Source: Haberlea rhodopensis (Eukaryota > Streptophyta > Magnoliopsida > Lamiales > Gesneriaceae). From it: DNA of 64,000 bases. The notes below the pieces were generated by a model. The model was not told the DNA's origin and did no database searches. It worked only from the letters and a program-made list of their open reading frames with translations. Location of the stretch: contig CAJQUN010000138.1 of the NCBI GenBank assembly GCA_907163345.1, positions 1,054,001 to 1,118,000 of the forward strand, in the 5' to 3' direction. A program made the translations under genes and the position numbers. Position 1 is the first letter of the stretch, and the number at the start of each line of letters is the position of its first letter. Below, piece after piece: positions 10,979-21,345 of the stretch.

Positions 10979-11170
10979 CGATCGATCGCCTAAAATCTCG
11001 ATCGATCGCCGAACTGTTCATGCTTCACCGATCGATCGCACAAAAGCACCGATCGATCGCCACCTTGCACCGATCGATCGCCTCAACTCACCGATCGATC
11101 GACTCATGCTCAAACCGCCTTAAATCTTCACTGGTCGCGGCGATCGATCGAGACCACAGCCGATCGATCG
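10979..11170. repeat. CGATCGATCG palindrome cluster, Gy2 LTR
   Basis: Eight CGATCGATCG cores, mostly in CACCGATCGATCGCC context, spaced 15-40 bp. Same relative place in the LTR as in Gy3. Confidence 0.93.
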
Positions 11171-11891
11171 GCCCGATCAGAAAAAATGAGAAAATGGCGA
11201 TTTTCAAGCTTATCTCCATGGTTCTTCTCCCATACCCCAAAGTTTAACATGTAAACATAATTCATGAAATCCCTAGTACCATATAAACATGTTTCTAACA
11301 TCCTAGAAACAAATTCTTGGCAAAGAAACAAGTTATGATTCTAAGCATACATATTTGATATTCCAAGACACATACTTCATTACCAACTACACAATTCAAG
11401 TGTAAAATCATGAAATCCTTACCAAGATGGTACAATTTCACTTCACACACCTTCCTAGCCCAACTCACAAGTGAATCCTAAGCTTAAATCACAAGAAAGG
11501 TGAAAGAGAGGGAGAGAAGCTTGGTAGAGATTTTTAGGTGAAAAGTGGTGTATTGTGAGTTTAAGCTCACTAAGCTCTTTCTTATAGCCACTTGTTCTAA
11601 ACACATGAGAATTCACCTCAACATGTAAATCCAACCACAAATTCACATGCTAATGCAACCTTACATGAAATACAAAGGCATATGAAATTCAAATTCAAAT
11701 GCAACTCCAATTGCAATTAAATTCACATGCATATTCCAAAGGCCTACTAGATCATGACTTAATATGTTATTAAATCATTGTTCACCATGTTTCATTATGA
11801 GTTCCACCTGAACCCCCAATATCATACCGCCACGTGATATAATTACACCATAATCATATCATACGTATATAACATAAATCGAGGCATTACA

Positions 11892-13403
11892 TCAGGCTAT
11901 CACCAGGTGCGGGTTAGAGCTGGTGATGTCCAAAAGACGACTTTTAGAACTCGGTATGGGCACTATGAGTTCTTGGTGATGCCATTCGGGGTGACGAATG
12001 CCCCTGCTACATTTATGAGCCTGATGAACAGAGTATTTCTGGAGTACCTCGATCAGTTTGTGATCGTGTTCATTGATGACATCCTGGTCTATTCAAGGAA
12101 TGAGGAGGATCATGCCGATCATCTGAGGATAGTGCTCCAGATCCTCAGAGATCATCAGTTGTACGTCAAACTCAGCAAGTGTGAGTTTTGGCTGAGCAGT
12201 GTAGCCTTCTTAGGCCATATCATATCACGAGAGGGGATATCAGTAGACCCGAGGAAGATAGAGGCAGTTATGGATTGGTCTGCCCCTACTTCAGTCAGTG
12301 AGATTCGAAGTTTTCTTGGTCTGGCTGGCTATTATCGACGTTTTGTCGAGGGTTTTTCAAGGATCGCCAAGCCACTTACACAGCTGACTCAGAAGGGAGT
12401 CTCATTTTGTTGGTCAGATGCTTGTGAGCAGAGTTTCAGGGAATTGAAGCACAGACTGACTACTGCACCAGTTCTAGTGATTCCCAAGGAGAACAAAGGA
12501 TTTGTTCTTTATACCGACGCATCGCTACAGGGATTAGGGTGCGTACTGATGCAGGACAGACATGTGGTGGCTTATGCTTCGAGACAGTTGAAGCCACACG
12601 AGACGAGGTATCCAGTCCATGATCTGGAGTTGGCAGCTATAGTGTTTGCCTTGAAGATATGGCGACACTATTTATACGGTACCTCATTTACCATCTTCAC
12701 TGATCACAAGAGCCTGAAGTTCTTGTTTACACAGGCTGAGCTGAACATGAGGCAGAGGAGATGGATGGACCTGCTGAAGGATTATGATTGTGAAATCCTA
12801 TACCATCCCGGGAAAGCAAATTTGACAGCCGACGCTTTGAGTCGGAAGGTGAGGAGCACAGCAGAGGATGTTATGTCTCTATCAGCTATGTTTGGCTCCT
12901 ACTGCCATTTGGGTTTTGATTATGATGTATCCTCTTCACCAGTACAGGTATTGACCTTACTAGCTGAGCCTGTTATATATGATCACATCAGGAAGGCTCA
13001 GGAGACCGATGTAGAGGTTCAGAGATGGATGTTAGTGGTTCATTCAGGTCAGCCGTCGAGATTGAGAGTGGCTGAGGACGGTTCTCTGAGACTTGGCGAC
13101 AGATGGGTGGTTCCAGATGCACCCGAGTTGCGTCAGGGTTTATTACAGCGAGCTCATTGCAGCAGGATGAGTATCCACCCAGGCGGGAAGAAGATGTATA
13201 AGGATCTGCACAACCAGTTCTGGTGGAGGCGTATGAAACAAGATGTCACCTCATTTGTCAAGCGCTGTTTGATTTGTCAGCAGGTGAAGGCTGAGAGGCA
13301 GAGGCCTGGAGGTGAACTAAGGAGTTTGGAGATACCCGAGTGGAAGTGGCAGCACGTGTCTATGGATTTCGTGACCCACTTACCAAGGACTTTCGGGTTT
13401 TGA
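11892..13403 (+). pseudogene. pol: Gy1 pol: RT (5'-truncated), RNase H, integrase zinc finger
   Basis: The frame opens directly at the Gy2 junction (SGYHQVRVRAGDV) and runs to a stop at 13401-13403. RT catalytic motif VFIDDILVYS, RNase H motifs YTDAS, HDLELAA, FTDHKSL and ADALSR, then the integrase HHCC finger (AHCSRMSIHPG...KRCLIC) and the first catalytic Asp (SMDF) are all present. Truncated N-terminally by the Gy2 insertion. The stop lies in a short out-of-frame stretch caused by a 2-bp loss near 13393 relative to Gy5. Confidence 0.93.
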
Positions 13404-14444
13404 TGCCATCTGGGTAGTCGTGGATAGCTGACTAAAGTGGCTCACTTCATTCCCTATTGTATGACATATACGCACTTGAGGATGGCACAGTTGTATGTCA
13501 GAGATGTGGTGAGACTGCACGGGATCCCTGTTTCGATAGTGTCCGATCGAGATCCGCGGTTCACATCTCACTTCTGGGAGGGTCTGCAGACAGCTCTAGG
13601 TACAGAGTTGAGGCTGAGCACAGCCTATCACCCTCAGACGGACGGACAGACCGAGCGTACGATACAGACGCTCGAGGATATGTTGAGAGCTTGTGTGCTA
13701 GAGTTCGACATATCATGGCAGGACTCGATAGCCTTAGTGGAGTTCTCTTACAACAACAGCTACCAGGCAAGTATACAGATGGCTCCTTTCGAGGCCCTCT
13801 ATGGTAGGCGTTGTAGGTCACCCTTGTGTTGGGATGACTTGGACCGTAAGTCGGTTGGAGGACCAGAGTTGGTTCAGGAAATGGAAGAGAAAGTTAAGGT
13901 TATCAAGAGAAAGATGAAGGCAGCACAGGACAGACAGGCAGCATATGCCAATCAGCGGCGTAGGCCGTTGGAGTTTCAGTTAGGCGACAGAGTTTTTCTG
14001 AAGATCTCACCTTTCAGAGGCGTAGTACGGTTTGGTATGCGGGGGAAGTTGTCTCCTAGATACGTGGGGCCGTATGAGATCTTACAGCGTGTGGGTACTC
14101 TGGCGTACCGTTTGGCTTTACCGCCTTCTCTGTCTGGTATACACGACGTTTTTCATGTGTCTATGCTGAGGAAGTATGAGCCGGATCCTTCACATGTGTT
14201 GCAGCCTTCAGAGGTGCAGATTGAGTCCGATGTTTCTTATGAGGAGCGGCCTATCAGGATTTTGGATAGGGCAGACCGCAGACTTCGGAACAAGGTTATT
14301 CCTATGATCAAGGTTCAGTGGGATCGTAGGGGTGTCGAGGAGGCCACGTGGGAGACAGAGCGACACATGGTGCAACACTATCCAGAGCTGTTTTCTGGTA
14401 TACTTTTATGTATTGTTTTACTTCATGTTGGTAAGCATGTTTGA
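13404..14444 (+). pseudogene. pol: Gy1 pol: integrase core, C-terminus and chromodomain-like tail
   Basis: A further 1-bp loss near 13428 returns the frame, so the net loss is 3 nt and the rest reads in the original frame to 14444. It has the second Asp (VSDRDPRFTS), the Glu (DGQTERTIQ), the GPY/F-type C-terminus (GDRVFLKISPFRG) and the chromodomain-like tail (RNKVIPMIKVQWDRRGVEEA, TWETERHMVQHYPELFSG). About 40 nt around 13393-13428 are out of frame and contain the only stop I see in the visible pol. Confidence 0.92.
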
Positions 14445-14463
14445 TTTCGGGGACGAAATCTTA

Positions 14464-14478
14464 TAAGTAGGGGAGTAT
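14464..14478 (+). other. Gy1 polypurine tract
   Basis: TAAGTAGGGGAGTAT directly before the LTR start TGTGATATCCCC; the conserved TTCGGGGACGAAATC precedes it. Confidence 0.9.
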
Positions 14479-15603
14479 TGTGATATCCCCGAAATGATTA
14501 TGTGGGTAATCATACAATTAAAGGTTGTTAATTGTGAGCCTATGTGCTAAAGGCGTATTTTATGTTGGAGTGATTTATTTATTTTGATGATGTGGTTTAG
14601 GGAGCATGTTAGGTGTTTTAATTATTGTGTTGATGTGATAAAATAATAAAATATCAAGGAGAGATATTTTTATACATCGTATGAAATACCGGGACACAAA
14701 TAAACACCACAAAACCACCCTACATGCAACCACCCCACCCCCACTTGGTTGAACCCACGCCCCTCCCCTGTTTCTGGAAAGCAGAATTGACTAAGTATGC
14801 TACTTTGGACTTAGATATTTTCATATTGTCTCCTCCAAAAAGCTTCCTTCTTTTCTCTTCCTTTTGTGTGCAACTTGGACGGTTTCTAGGAAGAAAGTGA
14901 TCGGATTTCGTTCATCCCTTCATATAGAAATTCGAAGAGCAAAAGTGGTGAGGAGTCACATGTTCTTCCCAGTTTTTAAATTCCTAAGCATGCTTGTTCT
15001 TTGTAGCAGATTTGGCATGCTAGTTTAGGGTTTAAAGAAATATTGTTATGAGTACTTTTATGTGATGTTTATGAGGCTCTCTGTACTTTTCCTTGAGCAT
15101 GTTACATGTTTTATGTAGAGGATTAAAGCATGTGAAGTTTAGTATTCGAAAATCTGGGTAAGGAATATGTCCTGTTTTTCTGGAAAATTATGGTTTGGGA
15201 GTGATTTTGAGGAGGTGATATCATGCACGTTAGCTTAGGTTTTTGGTAAACCTTTGATGTCAAAATATGCATGGTAGTTTTGTGAAGCCCTTGGCATGTT
15301 TGTTCGAGCATGCTTTATGTTATATGGGGTAGATATTATAGCATGAAGTGAAGTACTCAAAAATCTGGAAATTTATATGTTGCCCTGTTTCCGGAAAAGT
15401 TGGTTGAGTACTTATGTAAATGGTTGACGTTTATGCATGTGGGCTTAAGTTTGAGGTGTAAATTTTGTATGAATACACTCGGGGAAGTGTATTGTAATTT
15501 CTAGCATAATTGTTCAAACATGTGGTGTATGTTATATGCTAGATCGAAGGGAATGAATATAGGTGTTCGAGAATTCTGGGTTGGTATTTCTCGAACAGGG
15601 CAT

Positions 15604-15705
15604 CTCGATCGATCGACATTTCTTCTCGATCGATCGAGCGAGGCAGAATCTTGGTTCTGATTTTAGGCGTCTTCTCGATCGATCGGGAAGAGGAGCCGAT
15701 CGATC
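15604..15705. repeat. CGATCGATCG cluster, Gy1 3' LTR
   Basis: Four palindromes, here as CTCGATCGATCGA rather than GCGATCGATCGC. The whole surrounding block (15563-15794) is closely similar to the 225-bp block at 59195-59419 in Gy5. Confidence 0.93.
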
Positions 15706-15871
15706 GAGAGACCCAGAATGTTGAAAAATATAAATTGTTATATTTTGTTAAAGTTTTGATATTGGATTGTAATGAGGTGCCTAATATTGTGTTGTGTGGC
15801 TATGTAGAACCATCCCAGGTGCCATCACAACCGAGGAGATAAAGTTGATTGACTCCTCTATCTTTTGGAAA

Positions 15872-15893
15872 GGTACGTAAGCGACGTACGGGC
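15872..15893 (+). other. GTACGT box of Gy1 LTR, Co1 target site
   Basis: GGTACGTAAGCGACGTACGG then GC. Co1 entered immediately after this box; the last five bases CGGGC (15889-15893) are duplicated at 24706-24710. Confidence 0.85.
15889..15893. repeat. Target site duplication of Co1 (left copy), CGGGC
   Basis: Identical to 24706-24710. Joining the Gy1 LTR across Co1 restores the uninterrupted sequence seen in Gy5 (52387-52409). Confidence 0.97.
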
Positions 15894-17374
15894 TGTAAGT
15901 AACCCCATGAGCATACAACGCAGCGGAATAAAATTTTGGGATTACTAACACCGGATCTATACATAGGGATTCATATCGGATTAGAGAATACATAAGAGTC
16001 TTACCCTTGTAGCGTGTTTGAAGCAGATTCCACGGAGCAGCACGTCCAACGAACTCCGAGTCACAAACGAAAGTTTTCACCTTCGTCTCTACGGTATCCA
16101 CACGATCAGATCGAAAGGGATGTTCAAGAACAAGTTGCTAGACTTATTCTTGAACCAATACACGAATCAAACTCGATTCACAATCGAACGAATGACCAAA
16201 GCCACCAAGAAGCCCTTCGACAATGATGAAGCCGAGAGCAAACTCGATGGTGCGGCCGAGAGCTTGAATTCGTGTAGGGTTTTTGTGTTATGATAATTGT
16301 CTTGCAATTAAAAACCTTGTAATCATCTTTTATATAATTAATTAAAGGCTTTCATAAAGCCTCATGGGCTTAAGCCCATGATTTAATTAATCATTATGAT
16401 TATTAATTAAGACTCCTCTTAATTATTTAATTCATCCCATGAATTTAATTTCCCTTCTCGATTTAATCTTTTGTGCGACCCGATAGGATCTCGTAATGTT
16501 GGCAGTGACATAAAATCTCATTTTATGTCGCAAGCATTGAGCGGTATCTAGCAACACATCGATGCTACCCAAATTACGAGAATGTCAATGACTCGACATA
16601 ACCTTTAGAACTTGTGATAATATTAATCATGTAACTTAATCCCTTTGTCCTTTGTGTTTAGATTGAACACGAGTCATGGAATAGTCATACTCGTATATCC
16701 AATCTATATTTCTTGATCCCCAAGTAGAACTAGAATAAACGAATAAGCTCGATATCTCATATCGACTCATTCGAGCATGGCCATGCATTTTAGTTCTCAC
16801 TTGATCAAGGGCCAAACACATCTCCTGTTATATAGGAGGGACAATCCTATCTCGATCAGTCAACATCCCTCTACATAATTCGTAGTGTATCCAATAGTCG
16901 CCTTTATAGATTACCCTGTTACGGGTAACGTTTGACGATATCAAGATACATAACTCCTTATGTTGGGATCTCTGATGATCACAAGTCGTAAGGATTACAT
17001 ACATTATTATCACTATGAGAATTGCATATGACGATCATATAACTATCCATGTTGCATTCTCATGGTGGGTCTGTTCAGTACATCGTTCTCTAACATGTAC
17101 CCATATGTTGATTTGATATCTCATATCAATGAACAATTCATCGATCAACACATACTAGTCTCTACGTATTATCATTATCCCTTTCATGATAATACTTGAC
17201 TAGGAACATCTTTAAGAATAATACAATATTATTCTAAGGACATTAACACATATATTAATTCACAATGCACAGTTAAAAGAATAACATATAATAATGAATT
17301 GCCATTCATAAAACCATAAACATTGTATGTCTTAAACAATCATCTAATGACTTGTCTTAGGGCATATCCCAACA
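15894..17374 (-). repeat. Co1 3' LTR
   Basis: 1481 bp. Minus strand starts TGTTGGGATATGCCC and ends GGGGTTACTTACA. Contains small palindromes such as CATGGGCTTAAGCCCATG (about 16362-16383). Short frames on the plus strand at 16014-16293 are not recognised as genes and recur in the other LTR. Confidence 0.95.
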
Positions 17375-17388
17375 AATCTCCCACTTGC
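17375..17388 (-). other. Co1 polypurine tract
   Basis: Minus strand CAAGTGGGAGATT abuts the LTR start TGTTGGG and lies just after the pol stop codon, the usual copia arrangement. Confidence 0.92.
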
Positions 17389-17389
17389 A

Positions 17390-20035
17390 CTAAGACCACT
17401 CAGACATATACCTAATGCCTAGAGATCTAGTATGACGATCATGCTTCTGCTGTGACAGCGGCTTCGTCAATGGGTCAGATACATTATCATCTGTTGGTAC
17501 TTTGCATATTTTAACATCTCCCCTTTCAACGATTTCTCGAATGAAATGGAAACGCCTAAGTATGTGCTTGGATCTTTGGTGAGATCTTGGTTCCTTAGCC
17601 AATGCGATCGCTCCATTGTTGTCACAATAGAGTTCTATCGGATCTTTAATGCTAGGCACCACTCCAAGTTCAGAAATGAACTTCCTCATCCAAACAGCTT
17701 CCTTTGCTGCATCTGAGGCAGCAATATACTCAGCTTCCGTTGTAGAATCGGCTACTGTTTCTTGCTTTGAACTCTTCCAGCTCACAGCACCTCCATTTAG
17801 GCAATACACATATCCAGATTGCGATCGAAAATCATCTTTGTCGGTTTGGAAGCTAGCATCAGTGTAACCCATTACATTGAGCTCTTCCTCACCTCCATAA
17901 ATCAAGAATGTATCCTTAGTCCTTCTCAAGTACTTCAGGATGTTCTTGACAGCAATCCAGTGACCTTCACCTGGATCAACTTGATATCTGCTCGTCATGC
18001 TCAAAGCATACGATACATCGGGACGAGTACATATCATGGCATACATGATAGATCCAATAGCTGACGCGTATGGAATCTTACTCATGCGTTGTCTCTCATC
18101 TGGTGTTGAAGGACACTGTTCCTTCGAGAGATAAATACCATGTGTCATAGGCACGAATCCTTTCTTGGATTCTTGCATGCTAAACCTTTTAAGCACCTTG
18201 TCTATGTATGTACTTTGACTTAGACCAAGAAGCCTTCTCGATCTATCTCTATAGATCTTGATTCCTAATACATAGGTGGCTTCTCCTAAATCTTTCATCG
18301 AAAAGCAGTTCCCTAGCCAAATCTTTACAGATTGCAAGGCATGGATATCATTTCCAATAAGAAGTATGTCATCCACATACAACACTAGGAAAATGATTAC
18401 GCTCCCACTGACCTTCTTGTAGACACAAGGTTCATCTTCATTTTTGATAAAACCAAACTCTTTGATTGCATCATCAAAACGAAGATTCCAACTCCGAGAA
18501 GCTTGCTTCAATCCATAAATGGATCGTTGTAGCTTGCATATCTTTCCAGCATCCTTTGGATCGACAAAACCCTCGGGCTGTGTCATGTACACATCCTCGA
18601 GCAGATTTCCATTAAGGAAAGCTGTTTTGACATCCATCTGCCAGATTTCATAATCATGAAATGCAGCTATTGCAAGTAAGATCCTTATGGATTTAACCAT
18701 GGCCACTGGTGAAAAGGTTTCATCATAGTCAATACCATGAATTTGTTTGAATCCTTTTGCAACCAGCCGACCTTTATAGGTTTGTACGTTACCATCCATA
18801 TCGGTCTTTTTCTTGAAAATCCATTTGCACCCTATGGGTCGTACCCCTTCAGGTGGATCAACCAAAGTCCATACTTGGTTTGCATACACGGATTCCATCT
18901 CAGATTTCATGGCCTCTTGCCATTTCTCAGAATCATTGCCCATTATAGCTTGTTGATAAGATGACGGCTCATTCTCATCAATAAGTAGTAAGTCACCTTG
19001 TTGAGTCACAAGAAATCCATATCTCTGTGGCTCCCGGTGTTCTCTTACAGACCTACGCTGGGCTTGTGTCTCTTGAGCAGGTACTTCTTCCACAACAGTT
19101 TGTGGTGCCTGCTCTGTTTCCATCTCAATCTCAGGTTCAGTGTTTTCTTGTGGTTGAACTTCACTAAGTTCTATTTTTCTCCCACTGGTTTTTCTAGAAA
19201 TAAATTCTCTTTCAATAAATACACCAGTCCGAGCAACAACTACTTTGTTCTCGGTGGGATAATAGAAATAGTATCCTTTTGTTTCCTTAGGATACCCCAC
19301 AAATAAACACTTATCAGATTTGGGTCCAAGTTTGTTAGTGGCGTGACGTCTAACGAAAGCCTCACAACCCCAAATCTTCATAAAAGACATACTAGGACGC
19401 TTCCCAGTCCATATCTCATATGGTGTCTTTTCCACTGATTTAGATGGAACACGGTTCAGTAAGAAACTCGTTGTTTCTAGAGCGTGTCCCCAAAACGATA
19501 TCGGAAGATCTGCATGACTCATCATTGATCTAACCATGTCTAACAAGGTTCGATTTCTCCTCTCGGATACACCATTCCATTGTGGAGTATACGGAGGAGT
19601 GAGTTGTGGGACTATCCCACACTCCTTTAGATAGTCATGAAACTCTTGGCTTAAGTATTCTCCTCCTCGATCTGATCGAAGGATTTTGATACTTTTGCCA
19701 AGTTGGTTTTGTACTTCATTCTTGAAATCTTTGAACTTTTCAAAGGTTTCATGTTTATGTTTCATTAGGTACACATACTCATATCTACTGAGGTCATCAG
19801 TAAATGTAACGATGTATTGAAAACCACCTCTAGCTTGTGTACTTATTGGTCCACATACATCACTATGTATTAGTCCCAATAAAACATTTGCCCTTTCAAC
19901 ATGTCCCTTGAAAGGGGCTTTAGTCATCTTGCCCATTAAACAAGATTCGCATGTATCATATGATTCAAAATCAAATGAATCTAATACTCCATCCTTATGA
20001 AGTTTAGATATGCGGTTCTCGTTTATGTGGCCCAA
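17390..20035 (-). CDS. pol: Co1 pol: integrase, reverse transcriptase, RNase H
   Basis: 881 codons open. Integrase: finger H3, C29 and C32 (its first His lies upstream of the stop at 20036-20044), catalytic D59, D122 and E158, i.e. D,D35E. A GKRPS/WGCEAFV region follows. RT from about residue 385 (EMESVYANQVWTLVDPPEG), with catalytic YVDD at 553-556. RNase H: D726 (YTDAS), E767 (TTEAEY), D805 (YCDNN) and D854 (SDPLTK). All catalytic residues are present. These enzymes copy element RNA to DNA and insert it in the nucleus. The stop is next to the polypurine tract. The ATG at the start of this frame is internal to the polyprotein, not a real start. Confidence 0.95.
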   Translation of the reverse strand: MGHINENRISKLHKDGVLDSFDFESYDTCESCLMGKMTKAPFKGHVERANVLLGLIHSDVCGPISTQARGGFQYIVTFTDDLSRYEYVYLMKHKHETFEKFKDFKNEVQNQLGKSIKILRSDRGGEYLSQEFHDYLKECGIVPQLTPPYTPQWNGVSERRNRTLLDMVRSMMSHADLPISFWGHALETTSFLLNRVPSKSVEKTPYEIWTGKRPSMSFMKIWGCEAFVRRHATNKLGPKSDKCLFVGYPKETKGYYFYYPTENKVVVARTGVFIEREFISRKTSGRKIELSEVQPQENTEPEIEMETEQAPQTVVEEVPAQETQAQRRSVREHREPQRYGFLVTQQGDLLLIDENEPSSYQQAIMGNDSEKWQEAMKSEMESVYANQVWTLVDPPEGVRPIGCKWIFKKKTDMDGNVQTYKGRLVAKGFKQIHGIDYDETFSPVAMVKSIRILLAIAAFHDYEIWQMDVKTAFLNGNLLEDVYMTQPEGFVDPKDAGKICKLQRSIYGLKQASRSWNLRFDDAIKEFGFIKNEDEPCVYKKVSGSVIIFLVLYVDDILLIGNDIHALQSVKIWLGNCFSMKDLGEATYVLGIKIYRDRSRRLLGLSQSTYIDKVLKRFSMQESKKGFVPMTHGIYLSKEQCPSTPDERQRMSKIPYASAIGSIMYAMICTRPDVSYALSMTSRYQVDPGEGHWIAVKNILKYLRRTKDTFLIYGGEEELNVMGYTDASFQTDKDDFRSQSGYVYCLNGGAVSWKSSKQETVADSTTEAEYIAASDAAKEAVWMRKFISELGVVPSIKDPIELYCDNNGAIALAKEPRSHQRSKHILRRFHFIREIVERGDVKICKVPTDDNVSDPLTKPLSQQKHDRHTRSLGIRYMSEWS

Positions 20036-20317
20036 GCGACAGTGTCAGAGATAAGTCGGATTACAATCATTATTTTTAATCCTTTTAGTATTTATGTTAT
20101 AGATAGGCATATCAAGATTTAATACATAAAGACCATTCACCATTTGTGCACTAGCATAAAACATATCATTTAAATAAATAGAACAACAATTGTCCTTTAT
20201 TATAAATGAAAAACCATACTTGTCCAAACAAGAAATAGATATTATGTTTTTAGTAATAGAAGGCAAACAATCTTTCAAAATCATTGATAAACCAGAAGGT
20301 AAAGCTAAATGATAATC
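20036..20317 (-). pseudogene. Co1 protease C-terminus and GAG-pre-integrase domain, bounded by two stops
   Basis: Frame 20045-20284 reads LPSITKNIISISCLDKYGF, NGLYVLNLDMP and ends NPTYL. It is followed by TGA and HCRLGHINENR, where the family has a Trp codon (LWHCRLGHI), so a single G-to-A change explains the stop. At its 5' side another TGA (about 20318-20320) separates it from the protease start. Both stops are in the same frame as pol. Confidence 0.88.
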
Positions 20318-21345
20318 TCATATAGCTAATGCAGCAACTCTTGCTCCATTTCCAACTCGGAGATCAACTTCACCTTTCGCCAATGTCCTACTCCTTTTGA
20401 GATCCTGCACATTTACACAAATGTGAGATCCACATCCAGTATCTAATACCCATGATGAAGAAGTAGATAAATTGACTTCTATAACAAAAATACCTGAAGC
20501 GGAAGTCACACTTCCTTTCTTTAGATCCTCCAGATATACTTTGCAGTTCCTTTTCCAATGGCCGGTCTCACCGCAATGGAAACAGTTCCCTTCCTTTGCT
20601 ATCCCTCCCTTTGGCTTCAGTGCAGAAGACTTTGGCTTAGATCTAGCAAAGACCTTCTTTGCTTTCTTGTTGCCTTTAGCTTTGGCCCTTCCTTTGCCCT
20701 TATTCACAATAAGGACATTTGTGGCCTTAGTCTTCTTAGTATTTGCTTCATATGTTCTCAACATACCAAGCAACTGTGGTAGAGTCTTTTCCATGTCAGT
20801 CATATTGTAATTTACTACAAATTGACTGAAGCTCTCAGGCAACGATTGCAAGATTACATCGGTGGCCAACTCTTGGTCCAATGGAAAACCTAGCTTGTCC
20901 AGATTCTCAATGTACCCAATCATCTTGAGCACATGAGTTCCAACTAAGCTTCCTTCTACCATCCTGCACTGGAATAACGCTTTAGAGACGTCATACCTCT
21001 CTTGTCTAGCTTGCTGTTGGTACAACTGCTTTAAGTGTTCAATCATATCGAACGCCTCCATTTCCTCATGTTGCTTCTGAAGCTCAGAGTTCATGTGGCA
21101 AGCATGAGGCACCAAACATCAAGTGCGTCACTCTGATGCTTCTTGTAAGCATCTCTTTCAGCTCTTGTAGCTGTTAGGGGAGGTTCCTCAGCGGGCAAGG
21201 GTTCCTCTAGGACATATTGTTTCTTTTCTTGTTTGAGGACTATCCTCAAGTTCCTATGCCAGTCTAGGAAATTTGTCCCATTTAATTTGTCCTTCTCAAG
21301 GACCGATCGCAGTGATAAAGTGCTAGTAACGTTGTTAGTTGCCAT
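20318..21345 (-). pseudogene. gag: Co1 gag and protease start, one frameshift
   Basis: Starts at the ATG at 21345 (MATNNVTSTLSLRSVLEKDK; NFLDWHRNLRIVLKQEKKQY), the UBN2-type copia Gag. At about 21093 the frame is lost: ACATGAAC appears where ACAATGAAC would keep the frame, a 1-bp deletion. The downstream frame (20318-21115) continues with capsid (LYQQQARQERYDVSKALFQC), the zinc knuckle CFHCGETGHWKRNC, and protease active site WVLDTGCGSHIC. Gag forms the cytoplasmic particle; the protease matures it. Confidence 0.92.

Larger units (their letters stand above)
1..11891 (-). mobile_element. Gy2: Ty3/gypsy Tekay-type element, left end outside window, split by Gy3
   Basis: Two pieces, 1-737 and 9321-11891, read as one minus-strand element: 5' LTR 9997-11891, primer site 9981-9992, leader, gag N-terminus 9321-9823, then gag C-terminus and protease in 1-732. 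Gy3 (738-9320) lies between the two gag halves. The rest of pol and the 3' LTR are left of base 1. Gy2 itself lies inside the reverse transcriptase of Gy1: plus-strand RT sequence begins at 11892 directly after the LTR end GCATTACA. The target duplication would be TCAGG (11892-11896), but its partner is outside the window. Confidence 0.88.
9997..11891 (-). repeat. Gy2 5' LTR
   Basis: 1895 bp. Starts TGTAATGCCTCG at 11891 on the minus strand and ends GACCCCACA at 9997. It contains the palindrome cluster 10979-11170, a weak GTACGT box (10797-10816: CCGTACGTCAACATGTACCT), degenerate ~45-50 bp repeats around 10480-10700, and a shortened version of the TGTAGG box near 10225-10262. No second LTR is in the window. 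Confidence 0.9.

Noticed and set aside
16014..16293. Plus-strand frames in Co1 LTRs (also 23344-23623) as genes
   Set aside because: They lie opposite to the element, within LTR sequence, with no recognised domain.
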